Positions 21,786 through 32,123 of a DNA stretch of 64,000 nucleotides are shown here, in pieces. The notes below the pieces were generated by a model, which was not told where the DNA came from, did no database searches, and saw only the letters and a program-made list of their open reading frames with translations. This DNA comes from Actinostola sp. cb2023. Lineage: Eukaryota; Cnidaria; Anthozoa; Actiniaria; Actinostolidae. Every line of letters starts with the position of its first letter. The stretch's first letter is position 1. The position numbers and the translations under genes were made by a program. The stretch spans positions 227,312-291,311 of the forward strand of contig JAUJYZ010001274.1 in assembly GCA_033675265.1 (NCBI GenBank), in the 5' to 3' direction.

Positions 21786-24303
21786 AAAAACGCTCTACTT
21801 CGCCATTAGCTTCGGGCCATAGGGGCGACACCTTGCGATGCTTGAAACCAATACACTCAGCAAACTGCGCAAACTCATGTCCATTGAATGGGGGCCGATT
21901 ATCAGACTTTACGACTTGAGGTACGCCATAGGCAGCAAAGATGCGGTCGAGCTTTGGGATGGCAGCTTTAGCAGAGGTTGAGTGTACAATCTCTACCTCA
22001 GGGAACCTTGAATAGTCGTCGATAATTACCAGGACATAGTGCCCTGCCACTTCACAAAAGTCTATGCTCACCTGCTCCCAGGGACCACTGGGCAGTGGAG
22101 TCATATTTATAGGCTCACGAGACGGCTTGGGCGTGGCAATTTGACAGGGAACACACTGCTTCACCATGGAATCAGTAAGGCTGTCCATCTTTGGGAACCA
22201 GACCTTTGAACGCAACAAGCTGCGCGTCTTCACCAGACCTTGGTGACCCTCATGAGCCAACTGCACCACACGTCTCTGTAGAGCATCAGGAATGACAATC
22301 CGACGACCACGAAGTATCAACTTACCATCTACTGATGTGAGCTCACTGCGAATGTTGGCAAAGATCTGAAGAGCAGTTGCATCACCATCTTCTTTCTTTA
22401 CGTCGTCCCACTGACCAGTTGAGATGAGGCGCATCACTGTTTGTAAGGTAGCATCACGTGTGGTGGCTTCAATGATCTCTTGACTGCTTAGAGCTTTAAG
22501 TGCAGCCTGTGACACAACAAAGTTAACATACTGTTCTGCAGATTTAGCAATAAGATCACACCGTGTACCTCCCTGAAGATGTCTTGAAATATAATCAGCT
22601 GGATTCAAATCACCTCTTGAGTATATGACTTTAAAATCGAAAGACTGTAGCTTGAGACGCCAGTTGTCAATCCTGACTGAGGCTTGCGAAGTAGGACTGT
22701 TGAAAATTGGCACCAGGGGCTTGTGATCAGTTATCACGTCAAAGTGGCTTCCAAGTAGATACATCCTGAAGTGATGACATCCCCAGGCAATCGCCCAAGC
22801 CTCACGCTCAATTTGAGAATATCTCCTTTCAACACTAGAGAGGTCTTTGCTGGCATAGGAGATGAATTTGCCATCTTGGGTGAATACAGCACCAATACCA
22901 ATAGGACTAGAATCCACGAGCAGGACTGATTTCTTGCTAGGATCAAAGTAAGCCATGACTTCATCAGAGGTGAGACTGCTCTTGAGGCGTTCCAACGCTG
23001 CTTGATGGACATCTTCCCACTCAAACTTCACTCCTTTGTGTGTGAGGTCACGTAGGGGTGCAACAATATCTGCATAGTCACGTATGAAACGAGACACATA
23101 ATTGGTCATGCCCAGCAGACTACGTACGTCACTCGCTGAGGTAGGTGATTCTGCATTCTTGATTGCGTCCACCTTGGCAGGATCCGGTGACATCCCTTGG
23201 CTACTAAAGACCATTCCAAAGAACTCAATACGAGGCATGTAAAACTTGCACTTCTCCTTCTTCAGAGTCAGATTCAACTCCTGTAGACGATTCAGCACTG
23301 CGTGTAGGGTTTTGTCATGTCCCTCTGTGTTCACGCCATAGATAATGATATCATCACTGATGTTTTTGACATTGGGGATGTCATGAATTGCAGTTGCAAT
23401 GACATCTTGAAACTTCTCAGCAGCTGCGTTGACACCAAGACTGAGGCGTTTGTATCGGTACAAACCTAGGTGAGTAGAAAAGGTTGTGATGTGCCTTGAG
23501 TCAGGGTGCAGCACCAGTTGATGATATAGCCTTATTATATCTTGTTCAAGCAGGGACTCCACACATGCTTCAAGGCTCTTTCTGTGATGAAATGGAATTC
23601 TTCTATGCGGCTGATTAACAGGCCTTAAACTATCATCAATATGCAATTCGACTTCTACATCCTTCATCTTTCCAAGGCCACAGAATAAGCTAGGGTACTT
23701 ACAGAAAACATTTTTGTCGACTGTCACAGCATTTGCAATTTGTAGTATTCCCAGCTTGGTGGCAGCTGTGTATCCAAGAAGAGACGTTTTGTCATTCACA
23801 ACAAGAAACTCAGAGTTCATTGAGCTGCATTTGGATTCGATCAAAGCTGTGAATTTTCCAAGGACTGGCAGTGGATCAGATGAATTAAAGGCATACACTT
23901 TAGTATCACAAGAGTCTAGTTTCACATTAAGCATTTTGTGCATGTCGGGACTAATTATGTTCACACTGGCTCCTGAATCCACTAAGAACTTGCAAACAAC
24001 TCCATTGACCTTCAATGAAACAAAAGGAGCACTGACCTTTAAAGTAGATTCCACCATGAAGGAATATTCATCATCTGAACTAGATGACTGTCGTTCATGT
24101 GGTATGGGTTGGTGTGTTGGTGGTGTTGGTTCTTTAGGTGACTCGTTGTTCAATTGGTTTACAGCCTTTGAAGACTCGCCTTTGGGTTGCATCCGTCTCC
24201 TGTTCCATCTCTGAGGTGCTTGACCTCGACCTGAAGCTTGATCCTGTTGAGAACTTCTACAATACTTCGCGTAGTGGCCATATTTCTCTGGCAAGAATTG
24301 CAC
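21769..24303 (-). pseudogene. Ty3/gypsy pol (protease, RT, RNase H, integrase), RT deleted
   Basis: The 844-codon frame begins inside the second gag zinc knuckle (GHYAKYCRS). It holds a protease with DSGASVNIIS, an RT with ISDDIIIYG, an RNase H (REAWAIAWG; ITDHKPL) and an integrase with an HHCC finger (HEGHQG ... CVPCQ), IDFCEVAG, KSDNRPPF and PEANGEVERF. In the RT, LLEQDIIR runs straight into LYHQLVLHPDSRH. The usual segment of about 60-70 residues with the first catalytic Asp is missing in frame, near 23530. The integrase SDNG Gly is Arg. The enzyme cannot be active. Confidence 0.9.
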
Positions 24304-24962
24304 TTTCGACTTTGAGCAGGGCAGCCAGTGTTGGAATCATGCGGCCAGCTTTCACCACAGTTGAAGCATGTTCCTTTCTTTCGAGGAGGTTTGGAATGCG
24401 TCTGAGGAAACACGGCATTAGCACACCCAGAGGATTCAATTTCCTTTGCTTGGGTTTCGGAAATTTCCAGCGCACGTGCTTCGTCCAGTAAAGCTTGCAG
24501 ATTCATCCTCGAGTCTTTTAGAGCTTTTCGACGAAGACGTTGAGATGAGCAGGACTGTATTATTTGAGACTTGACTTCCTTGTCGACGTCAGTAAATTCA
24601 CACGTAGCAGCCAGCTGTCGCAATCGAGAATGATAGGAGTTCATATTTTCACCAGTATCTTGCTTTGCCTGTCGAAACATGTAGATTTCATATTCCACAT
24701 TCTTCTTGGGGTCAAAATACGCATTGAGTTTTGCTTTAGCCGTCTCGAAATCCTCACCAGTATCGGTCAAGGTATCAAAGACTTCAGACACTTCTTCTCC
24801 AGCATAATATAGTAGAAGAGCTCTCTGTCGCTTTTCATCACTAATATCAGCGGCAATGAACAGATTTTCCAGACGTTTTATCCACTTACGCCATCTTTGT
24901 GCAATCGCTCCATCGGCATGTATGTCGAAAGGGTCGAAGTTTGGAAGCGCTGAGGCCATCAC
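24159..24962 (-). pseudogene. Ty3/gypsy gag, frameshifted in the zinc-knuckle region
   Basis: The protein starts MMASALPNFDPFDI with a typical gag capsid segment (WRKWIKRLENLFIAADI; DPKKNVEYEIYMFRQA). Cys clusters follow (CFNCGESW; KCNSC). The second knuckle starts in this frame but its GHYAKYC half lies in the pol frame, so a small indel at about 24297 disrupts a gag-pol fusion. I read this as decay; programmed frameshifting is possible but the position inside a knuckle argues against it. Confidence 0.85.
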
Positions 24963-25030
24963 AAAGAGCCAAAATTATGTCACACAGACTGTAATCCCTA
25001 TTTGAACAATTTACCGATCCTCGTCGCCAA

Positions 25031-25169
25031 TGTAATGGTGAGAAAAACACGAAAGAAATGTAGTGTAAACGACATATGCATCCATACGTGGAATCCGTTT
25101 ATTTCAATCCTCTCCCATAATACCTAGCGGTCTTACATGTCACACAACAATGTCACACTGGACATTACA
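25031..25169 (-). repeat. 5' LTR of the Ty3/gypsy element
   Basis: About 139 bp, TG...CA. It is the partner of 20841-20977, and TTCAA follows at 25170-25174. Confidence 0.92.
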
Positions 25170-25276
25170 TTCAAGATGAGGGTATTAATGTTGTTTGTCA
25201 ATACTATGAAGAGTTTTATCAGAAAAAAAACATCCTATCCCTACACCAGACCTTAGGGAATTCTCAAGTACATTAA

Positions 25277-25935
25277 GGCCTGGGTCTCAAACTTTTCAAA
25301 ATGGCCGCCGCAATTCAAGAGGGGGTAGTCTAATTCTTTCTCGTTGTAATATTTTCTCTTAACACTTTGGCAATTACAATATAGCCACGATGTTGACAAT
25401 TACACATGATAGTTTCCATGGAAATATGGAATGTGACCTTTGAACTCTAATTTAAATAATTGATATAAAAGCCTCCTGCATTATATTAAAGCGTTTTAAT
25501 GTGCAGGAAATTGTTATACAAGTGAATCAGAGTTAGTCCATAGTATATATATCCAACGAGGGCAATTGCAAATATTATCGGTAAGGATGATTTAGGCTGA
25601 AATGAAATATGATACTCTCAATTTAAGATTGTTTAAAATTATTTTTCTTCACCGCCCTCGTTGGGGTTATAAGTAATGACTTACCCCCTATTCATATCCA
25701 TAAAAATATTAGACATATGAAAACACTTTACTATAATGCAGAAGGCTTTTATAAAATGATATTTCAATTAGAGTTCAAAGGTCACATACCAAGTTTCCAT
25801 GGAAACTGTTACGTAATTTTTGTTAAGGTCGTGACTATATATTATTTGTCAAAGTTTTAAGGTAAAAGATTACAAAGAAAAGGACAAAGACTACCCCCTC
25901 ATCAAATAAACGGCAGCCATTTTGAAACCCAGGCC
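25277..25935. mobile_element. TTAA-flanked MITE, GGCCTGGGT family (659 bp)
   Basis: TTAA lies at 25273-25276 and 25936-25939. The ends are GGCCTGGGTCTCAAA and, mirrored, GGCCTGGGTTTCAAAATGG. Longer internal inverted homology includes the mirrored CATGGAAA segments near 25420 and 25795. It is inserted in the Penelope-like RT. Confidence 0.88.
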
Positions 25936-25984
25936 TTAATGCACTTGAGTTAATGCAGTTGATCCTTAACGAAAACTCATTTAA

Positions 25985-27126
25985 GGTATCAGGGTACCCC
26001 AAAAACCTATCAAAAGACCGGTTTTGATTTTTTTTGACAATCAAATATAATTGAATATTATCTATCATTTCCAACAATCAGAATCTAAAAATATTTTTTC
26101 CCTAAAAAGTTAGAATTAAAAAACGAATTTTGGATTTCATTTGATGCAAAAAGATGTTGACAAGCAAGCTGTCAACAGCACTCACGCAACAGACTTTCCA
26201 AAGATTCAGATGCGAAGAAAGTATCCAAAAATCGTAACTGCTCACTCAAAATATCCTTGAATAACGATGCCAAACCACTCACGGTCAAAATGTTCGTATT
26301 TCCCGCTAGCAGTAACTTTGTTTTTGTAAGGCGATCTTCTTTTGAATGCCATTCATATGTCATCAGGTAGAGTGCAAACCATATGTCCGTGAAATAGTAC
26401 TATTGCTAATTAGTACTAAATAGTGTTAGCTCTATTGTTTTCTATTGTTTCATCAGTGCTATTTAGTACTAATTAGTTAGTACTGTTTCACGGACATATG
26501 GTTTGCACTCTATTGGATCACATATTTGTGGTGGATTATCCACGCTTGTGTAAACAAAGCCGCCACTTCACTTGAAAAACATTTTGGGCTTTTTCTCAAA
26601 GAGCAAATTAACGAAAATACGGGTGTTATTTTGAGCTCCTAAACAAACGAGTTTTATTCGATTTAGCTGAGATTTTTAGAACTTCATCTCTGATTATCAT
26701 TCTTCAAAATTATGTCTCCGATTTTTGATATTTTAATGATTTCATGAGTTATTAACTGATTAGTAAAAAACAATGTATTTTTAGCGTACCGAAAGTTTCG
26801 CGGCGGATAAAAAAGCAACGGGGAAACGTATCGATAAACGGAGACACGGTTTTGATAATTGATATCTCTAGAGTGCATAAAGATAATGATCTTGAATTTC
26901 CGATAAAATGCGGTTGTCTGGGACCTCGCCGTACAACGCTATATGAAAATTCGTTGATCTCGACTTATATTTAAAACGCGTATGTACTTTTTGTTAATAG
27001 ACCATTAGTTGGAATCTCCATTTATTTAGCTTTCAGAAAATGTATACTTTATTGGGGTTTTAATGGACGGATTCTGTGTTTAAAGCGACTTGAATGCATA
27101 CCGGTCGGTAGGGGTACCCTGATACC
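25985..27126. mobile_element. TTAA-flanked element, GGTATCAGGGTACCCC family (1142 bp)
   Basis: Perfect 16-bp inverted termini GGTATCAGGGTACCCC lie between TTAA at 25981-25984 and 27127-27130. Removing the element plus one TTAA makes the Penelope-like RT frame continuous (LNENSF into KFNNKHYLQ). A TA-flanked MITE is nested at 26370-26510. Confidence 0.92.
26370..26510. mobile_element. TA-flanked MITE, GAGTGCAAACC family (141 bp), copy 1
   Basis: Inverted ends GAGTGCAAACCATATGTCCG, with TA on both sides. The second copy is at 50478-50618. It is nested in the TTAA element, so it is the younger of the two. Confidence 0.9.
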
Positions 27127-27929
27127 TTAAATTCAATAACAAACATTATCTGCAGACTCACGGCATAGCAATGGGTACCAAAATGGCTGTAGCTTACTCC
27201 ATTATCTTTATGGCACACATAGAAAAACAGCTACTACAAACCAGCCCAATAAAGCCTTTAATCTGGAAACGTTTTATTGATGATATTTTTACAGTGTGGA
27301 CTATACCGCAAGCGGAAATCAACAATTTTGTTGACTTCGCCAACTCTTCCCACACAACTATAAAATTCACTTGAATGTGAATTGTCATCAGAAGGAGTAG
27401 TTTTCCTTGACACTAAAGTATACACAGGAGCACGGTTCGTTGACTCTAAAATACTTGATGTTCAAACTCATTACAAACCTACTGAAACATTCCAATACAC
27501 GCATTTTTCCTCAGCACGTCCTTTCAATGTCAAAAAAGGATTCATCATAGGAGAAACTTTACGTCTTCTCAGAACCAACCCAGATAGAGAATCCTTCGAA
27601 GCCCGTAAAATATATTTTCAATCTCGCCTTTTTGAACGGGGTTACCCTAAGGATTTAGTCACTGACATTCTATCTAGTGTTCAGTTCTCTTCTAGACAAT
27701 TTAATCATCTTTGGAAAACAAACCCAGAACATCCAAAAGTATTTTACCGTTTGTTACAACCTACAATCCAGCTACACCCAACCTTAAAAGGATTCTCACA
27801 AAACATTGGCATTTATTGTCTCAAACTCCTAACCTTGCAAGGATCTATTCAGATCCTCCTATAGTGTCTTATAGGAAGGACAAATCTCTCAAAGATATCT
27901 TAGTGAGAGCTAAACTACCTTCCACTTAA

Positions 27930-28403
27930 AGATAACAACCAGCTTTTGAAAACGAGAAATGTAGAATGCGAATGGCAATGCCAAACTATACACACCAAAA
28001 GTCAACTTTGTCGTCGAGACAAATGTAGCTTTCGGCGCGTGTTACTGAGAGCAAATGATGGTATGCATGCGATCTTCGTAGCCTCTATGATCACAAATCT
28101 ACAACACATATCAATAATTAGTGTTTATGTTATGTCCTTCTTTTGGCTTGTTTCAGCATATCAGACCATAAACTTGAGAGACGGTTATTATTATATTTCT
28201 TTATTGCTTGATATCAATCATGCAGCTGTTTATAAAAAGTCCTTGAATCTCAATATTTACCTTCAACTGAGGGGCAAACACTGCCCTCCATGTTCTATCA
28301 AGCAGAGTATTCTAATGAAAAGGTGCAATTCAGCTGATGACCATACCTCACAAGACCAGAAATGACGTCTATAGCAATCAAGTGCAAAATTGAAAGTCAG
28401 GGG
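27930..28403. other. No gene recognised
   Basis: It follows the Penelope-like remnant. A 139-codon open frame (27946-28365) shows no recognisable domain. Confidence 0.4.
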
Positions 28404-28407
28404 TTAA

Positions 28408-29475
28408 AGGGGCACTGTCACGACGCGCGCATGCGTCAATTTTAATGATATGCTGAGATTTGTAATGATATGCAGAGGTCAACGAACTCGTTTGTTTACG
28501 AAGAGAAATGCGCTAGTAAATTTCAATGTTGTGTTTTGAAAGTGTTTTACCGTCAAGCTTTCGCAGAGTGCTTCCAAGTTATTCAGAATATACAACCTTT
28601 ACAGCGTGTGACCTAAATATTTCATGAAATAAGTACTTATTATAGCGACTTCTGGTGAAGGAACGGCGATAAATAGCAGACAATCCGAGGTGACAACTCA
28701 GGTCTCAGATAAAGTTATTCACATTTCACATCGCTAAAAACCAAGTCCGTATTACTTCTTTGCTTCAAAAAAGACTAACGAAGATGTACATGTCACTACT
28801 GTATAAGGTACTCGTGTTTTCTTAAATTGTAAGAGTACAAAAGAGTGCAAAAAGAACTGCACAATATAATTCCCGTGTGAAAAGTATAAATCACTGAGTT
28901 CTCTTTGCCGTTGTGTCACTACTTCCAAACCTCGCAGAAATAAAAACTCATACAATGTGACAGTTGTTTGCAATAGCTTCAGTTCATATGAACTCGAAGG
29001 AATACATTGATATCATGTATACAACTGAGTTCTTTTTGAGAACATAATAATTCGAGTGAATAAGTCAATGAACGCGTTGTCAAACATTGTTGTTGTCGTT
29101 CGGAATACTTTCCTACCTCCTTTGGTACTCCAGAGCTGTTAAAGAGAAGTATAGCGAACTCAGAATCTGTAGTATAACCGTATTCTATCTTCCCAGTAAA
29201 CCAAAACTTATAAACCTGTCGCCTGAATACATTCGTTGTCAACCGATTAAATAAAAAGCGTATAAAATTGGACTTCAAACCAAAAATAACTACCTACAAA
29301 TACGAAACAACAATCAATCTAAGTACTGAATAAGTATCATCTTCTAGAGTGCAAGGATTACAATGATATTGAATTTTTGATTACAATGAATTTGAATTTT
29401 CCTCGGGTCTCTTGAAAGCGTTGTTCAACGATTGAAGCCAAGATTCGCGCATGCGTGTGTCGTGACAGTGCCCCT
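28408..29475. mobile_element. TTAA-flanked element, AGGGGCACTGTCACG family (1068 bp)
   Basis: TTAA lies at 28404-28407 and 29476-29479. The inverted termini are AGGGGCACTGTCACGAC, followed on both sides by GCGCATGCGT-like sequence. The inside has no transposase. Confidence 0.92.
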
Positions 29476-29651
29476 TTAATCAACGCGATTGAACTATAAC
29501 GTTTATATCCAGTTGTAGTTTGTATATTTATTTAATGGGTGTAAAGCATGGGTTCGTTTGGAATTGAATGTATCGGGGTTTGGTTGGGTGGAGAGCCTTG
29601 TATTGTAGAAGACTTCATGTCCTATTGTCACCTGCATTTTGGCAAATTGTA

Positions 29652-29657
<6 letters not shown>

Positions 29658-29695
<38 letters not shown>

Positions 29696-29731
29696 TAATA
29701 ACAACAATGATAATAATAATAATAATGGAAC
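29658..29731. repeat. (AAT)n microsatellite
   Basis: A near-perfect AAT run. Two more AAT runs (29936-29963, 30185-30240) frame the perfect hairpin. Confidence 0.97.
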
Positions 29732-29991
29732 TTTATTTCATATATATTTTTTACACAAACAATTGCAAATCTCACTACATGTAGGTAATTTACAATTGAC
29801 TACTTGAACTCGAAAATATAATTAACAAAAAGAAAATGGTAACATAAGTATATTTATATATATCAATAAAACATTTAAAACTTCATTAATTCGGGATTAA
29901 GCCAGTCCTTATTTCTACAACAAAAAATATAATATGTATAATAATAATAATAATAATAATAATCTGGATGAGTTTCGACTTAGAAACTATA

Positions 29992-30185
29992 TTTATAAGA
30001 AAGACAAACGCAAGGAAATTACGACGTTTCGACATCGTCCGATGTCATTATCAAGTGAGTTTAATTTGAATAGCAACCATGAATTACCTATATATTTTAT
30101 TTGCTATTCAAATTAAACTCACTTGATAATGACATCGGACGATGTCGAAACGTCGTAATTTCCTTGCGTTTGTCTTTCTTATAAA
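29992..30185. repeat. Perfect 85-bp inverted repeat (hairpin) between AAT runs
   Basis: Arms 29992-30076 and 30101-30185 are identical over 85 bp when one is reversed, with a 24-bp loop. (AAT)n lies on both sides. The right arm contains TTGATAAT, a GACATC/GATGTC stem, then GAAACG. It ends 69 bp before exon 3 of the PAN/EGF gene. The RNA would fold into a long perfect hairpin on either strand. Confidence 0.95.
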
Positions 30186-30202
30186 TAATAATAATAACAA
30201 TG

Positions 30203-30241
<39 letters not shown>

Positions 30242-30254
30242 TATTTTTCGATAG

Positions 30255-30458
30255 AGAGCCCTATCAGAAGTTATGGTGGATACTGTATACAACCTAAGAG
30301 TGGTGATTGCAATCCTGTCGAAGACACAAACACGTGGAGCCACGCCCTGATCTTCAAACGCGCCGATGTAAATTGTTCTGCCAATTACATGAACTTCGTT
30401 TTCGATAGCGATGGAATGATTATCCACAAATGTAGTGGAAAGATCGTATGTCCTCAAG
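30255..30458 (+). CDS. Secreted PAN/EGF/lectin-like protein, exon 3
   Basis: The acceptor TTTTTCGATAG is followed by 204 bp and the donor GTCAGTATG, entered and left in phase 1, which fits exon 2. It encodes a Cys-containing module: SYGGYCIQPKSGDCNP, a central VNCSANYMNFVFDSDG, then IIHKCSGKIVCPQG. The layout (G-x-C-I-x-P, then F-x-F-x-S-x-G-x-I-x-H, then SGK-x-x-x-P) resembles a tandem lectin-like module that I recall from secreted anthozoan proteins, often behind PAN and EGF domains. I cannot name the family with certainty, and sugar binding is an inference. The open frame continues 5' only into the AAT run. Confidence 0.75.
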
Positions 30459-30800
30459 GTCAGTATGAAAAACTGTAATGTCAACTGAAATTGATCGCAA
30501 CTTTTGCAAGAGAGCGAATATTGCAACGAAAATTACGAAGATTATTTTGTTTGCCCAAAAAGTAATTTAGCAACACGTGTAATTAATTGCAAATGGAGAC
30601 GTTATTTGTGTGTGTTTTTATATAATTGTTAATGGCTTTTAAGAGAGACAGATTGTAATATATTGTTATAATTGCTGCAGTTGTTGTTGCTGTGCTCAGT
30701 GTTGTTGGTGATGCTTGTGCATTTGCTGGTCATTGTTGTTTTGCGAACTACAGCTGTTGTTGTTCCTTTTAATTCACAACTCTAACTTAATATTTCATAG

Positions 30801-30873
30801 GTAATTATCCAACCTTTGAACGTAAACTTCTACTGATGGACAAGTGCCCCAGAGATGTTTCTATGCACCGGAG
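30801..30873 (+). CDS. Secreted PAN/EGF/lectin-like protein, exon 4
   Basis: The acceptor ATATTTCATAG opens a 73-bp exon with donor GTAATAC, entered in phase 1 (matching exon 3) and left in phase 2. It completes the SGK-type module with NYPTFERKLLLMDKC. The next exon is not certain: the candidate at 50046 would need another phase, so an exon may be missing in between or the gene may be interrupted. Confidence 0.65.
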
Positions 30874-30920
30874 GTAATACAATCTCACACAAATTTGCGC
30901 AAAATGTGTTTAATAATATA

Positions 30921-31529
30921 CAGTCAATGTCATTAATGTTGTCCACCTCGGAAAAGCACATTTGCACATTAACACGTTTGCACTTTTAAAAGCGCTGAAA
31001 TTATTATCCACCCGAAATATTTTGTATAAAGCCGCGACATTCTTATGCCGCATCAACACGAACAAGTTTTCCTTGACAAGCTTTCCTAACATGGAAAAAT
31101 TGATCATTTTTTTGTCACCTACATGAGCAAGTTTTCCTTGATAAGGAAAACTTGACAAGGAAAACTTGTCAAGGAAAACTTGCTCATGTAGATGCAGTAG
31201 AGTCGTTTTCGTATGAGTGGGAAACCTACGGTACGGAGTTACGGTCACGGTACGTAATCTATTCAACCAATCACCGCGCAAAATCATCGCTCAACCATTC
31301 AGAATGCTTGGATACGGCATGACGATGGCGTGATACGGTCACCGCACGGCACGAACTGTACCGTAACTACTTCCCACTCATACGAAAACGACTCTATACT
31401 TCTACTGAATATATTGACACTGGGTTCCACGTGCGCAAAACGAATATATACACGTGATGTTGCGATGTGTAAATGTGCAAATGTGTAAATGTGCTTTTCC
31501 GAGGTGGACAACCTTAATGACATTGACTG
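30921..31529. mobile_element. TA-flanked element, CAGTCAATGTC family (609 bp)
   Basis: Inverted termini of about 50 bp begin CAGTCAATGTCATTAA and continue with CACCTCGGAAAAGCACATTT. TA lies on both sides. Internal hairpins are built on AAGTTTTCCTTG. A second MITE is nested at 31200-31394. Confidence 0.9.
31200..31394. mobile_element. TA-flanked MITE, GAGTCGTTTTCG family (195 bp), complete copy
   Basis: Inverted ends GAGTCGTTTTCGTATGAGTG, TA on both sides, and ACGGTACGG-type subrepeats inside. Related sequence lies at 1594-1740, 32740-32890, 60847-61012 and, degraded, at 63028-63105. Confidence 0.88.
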
Positions 31530-31646
31530 TATATCAAACACGAGAAAGTTAAGAGTGTTTCATCCGAAATCCAAACACCTCGAAGTGGATTAAAAAAAAA
31601 CTTGGCTGCGCCTTGAACCTTTTTTTCAACACGGTGTTTCGATATA

Positions 31647-31830
31647 CAGTGGAACCTCAATAAAACGGCCACACTTGGGACTTTGCAAAGTGGCCGTTAC
31701 ATAGAGGTGGCCGCTTAATGGAGGTATAACTTACAGAGCTTGACTCACGAAAAAATATCGGGACATTGAAAAGTGGCCGCTTAATAGAGGGTGACCGCTT
31801 AATAGATATCCTTTATATAGAGGTTCCACT
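31647..31830. mobile_element. TA-flanked MITE, CAGTGGAA family, second copy
   Basis: The left end is CAGTGGAACCTCAATAAAAC and the right end the mirrored GAGGTTCCAC. Same family as 1079-1269. Confidence 0.8.
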
Positions 31831-31839
31831 ATATATATA

Positions 31840-32123
31840 TAGCTAATTGCATAGTCGTTGTCGGGTTGAAAATCATGAAAGCTATGACCAAAAGGAATTC
31901 TGGGAAATTAATACTCTCAAATAACACCGTCAAATGAACTACATTTTTTTTGCAGACTTGTAGGATCTTAGTTAAATATATAGCTCATGTATCTTAAAAA
32001 CTACGAGAACATTGAATATATCTGTATGTAATGCGGGTTATGAACTGATTTCCCATCCATCCTTGCGGTCTCAGCTTCTATGATTTATGATTTTCAATCC
32101 GACAACGATTATGCAATTAGCTA
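31840..32123. mobile_element. MITE with TAGCTAATTGCAT termini (284 bp)
   Basis: TAGCTAATTGCATAGTCGTT on the left is mirrored at 32085-32123. It directly abuts the preceding MITE. Together they split a sequence that is continuous elsewhere as GTTTGGATATCGGATGAACC. Confidence 0.8.

Larger units (their letters stand above)
20841..25169 (-). mobile_element. Ty3/gypsy LTR retrotransposon, structurally complete
   Basis: Direct repeats (LTRs) of about 138 bp at both ends start TGTAATGGTGAG and end GGACATTACA. TTCAA at 20836-20840 and 25170-25174 is the 5-bp target duplication. The coding strand is minus: gag, protease, RT, RNase H, integrase. Next to the 5' LTR the minus strand reads TTGGCGACGAGGATCGG (primer-binding-site position). 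Next to the 3' LTR it is purine-rich (GAAGAAAAGGAGAGA). It is defective: the RT is internally deleted and two frameshifts are present. It sits inside the Penelope-like RT. Confidence 0.95.
20781..27929 (+). mobile_element. Penelope-like element (RT part), 5'-truncated and carrying three nested insertions
   Basis: RT-coding pieces remain at 20781-20840, 25175-25276, 25936-25984 and 27127-27929. Motifs include LDVSSLYTNIP, then HGIAMGTKMAVAYS, then FIDDIFTVW (the catalytic IDD box) and, at the end, YNPATPNL and SLKDILVRAKLP. They identify the RT of Penelope-like elements. The gaps are a Ty3/gypsy element and two TTAA-flanked elements. Small frameshifts near 25255, 27372 and 27700 show it is dead. 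No GIY-YIG endonuclease motif was found downstream. Confidence 0.85.

Noticed and set aside
24159..24303. Programmed gag-pol frameshift in the gypsy element
   Set aside because: The shift falls inside the second zinc knuckle, splitting one domain between frames, which points to a disabling indel.
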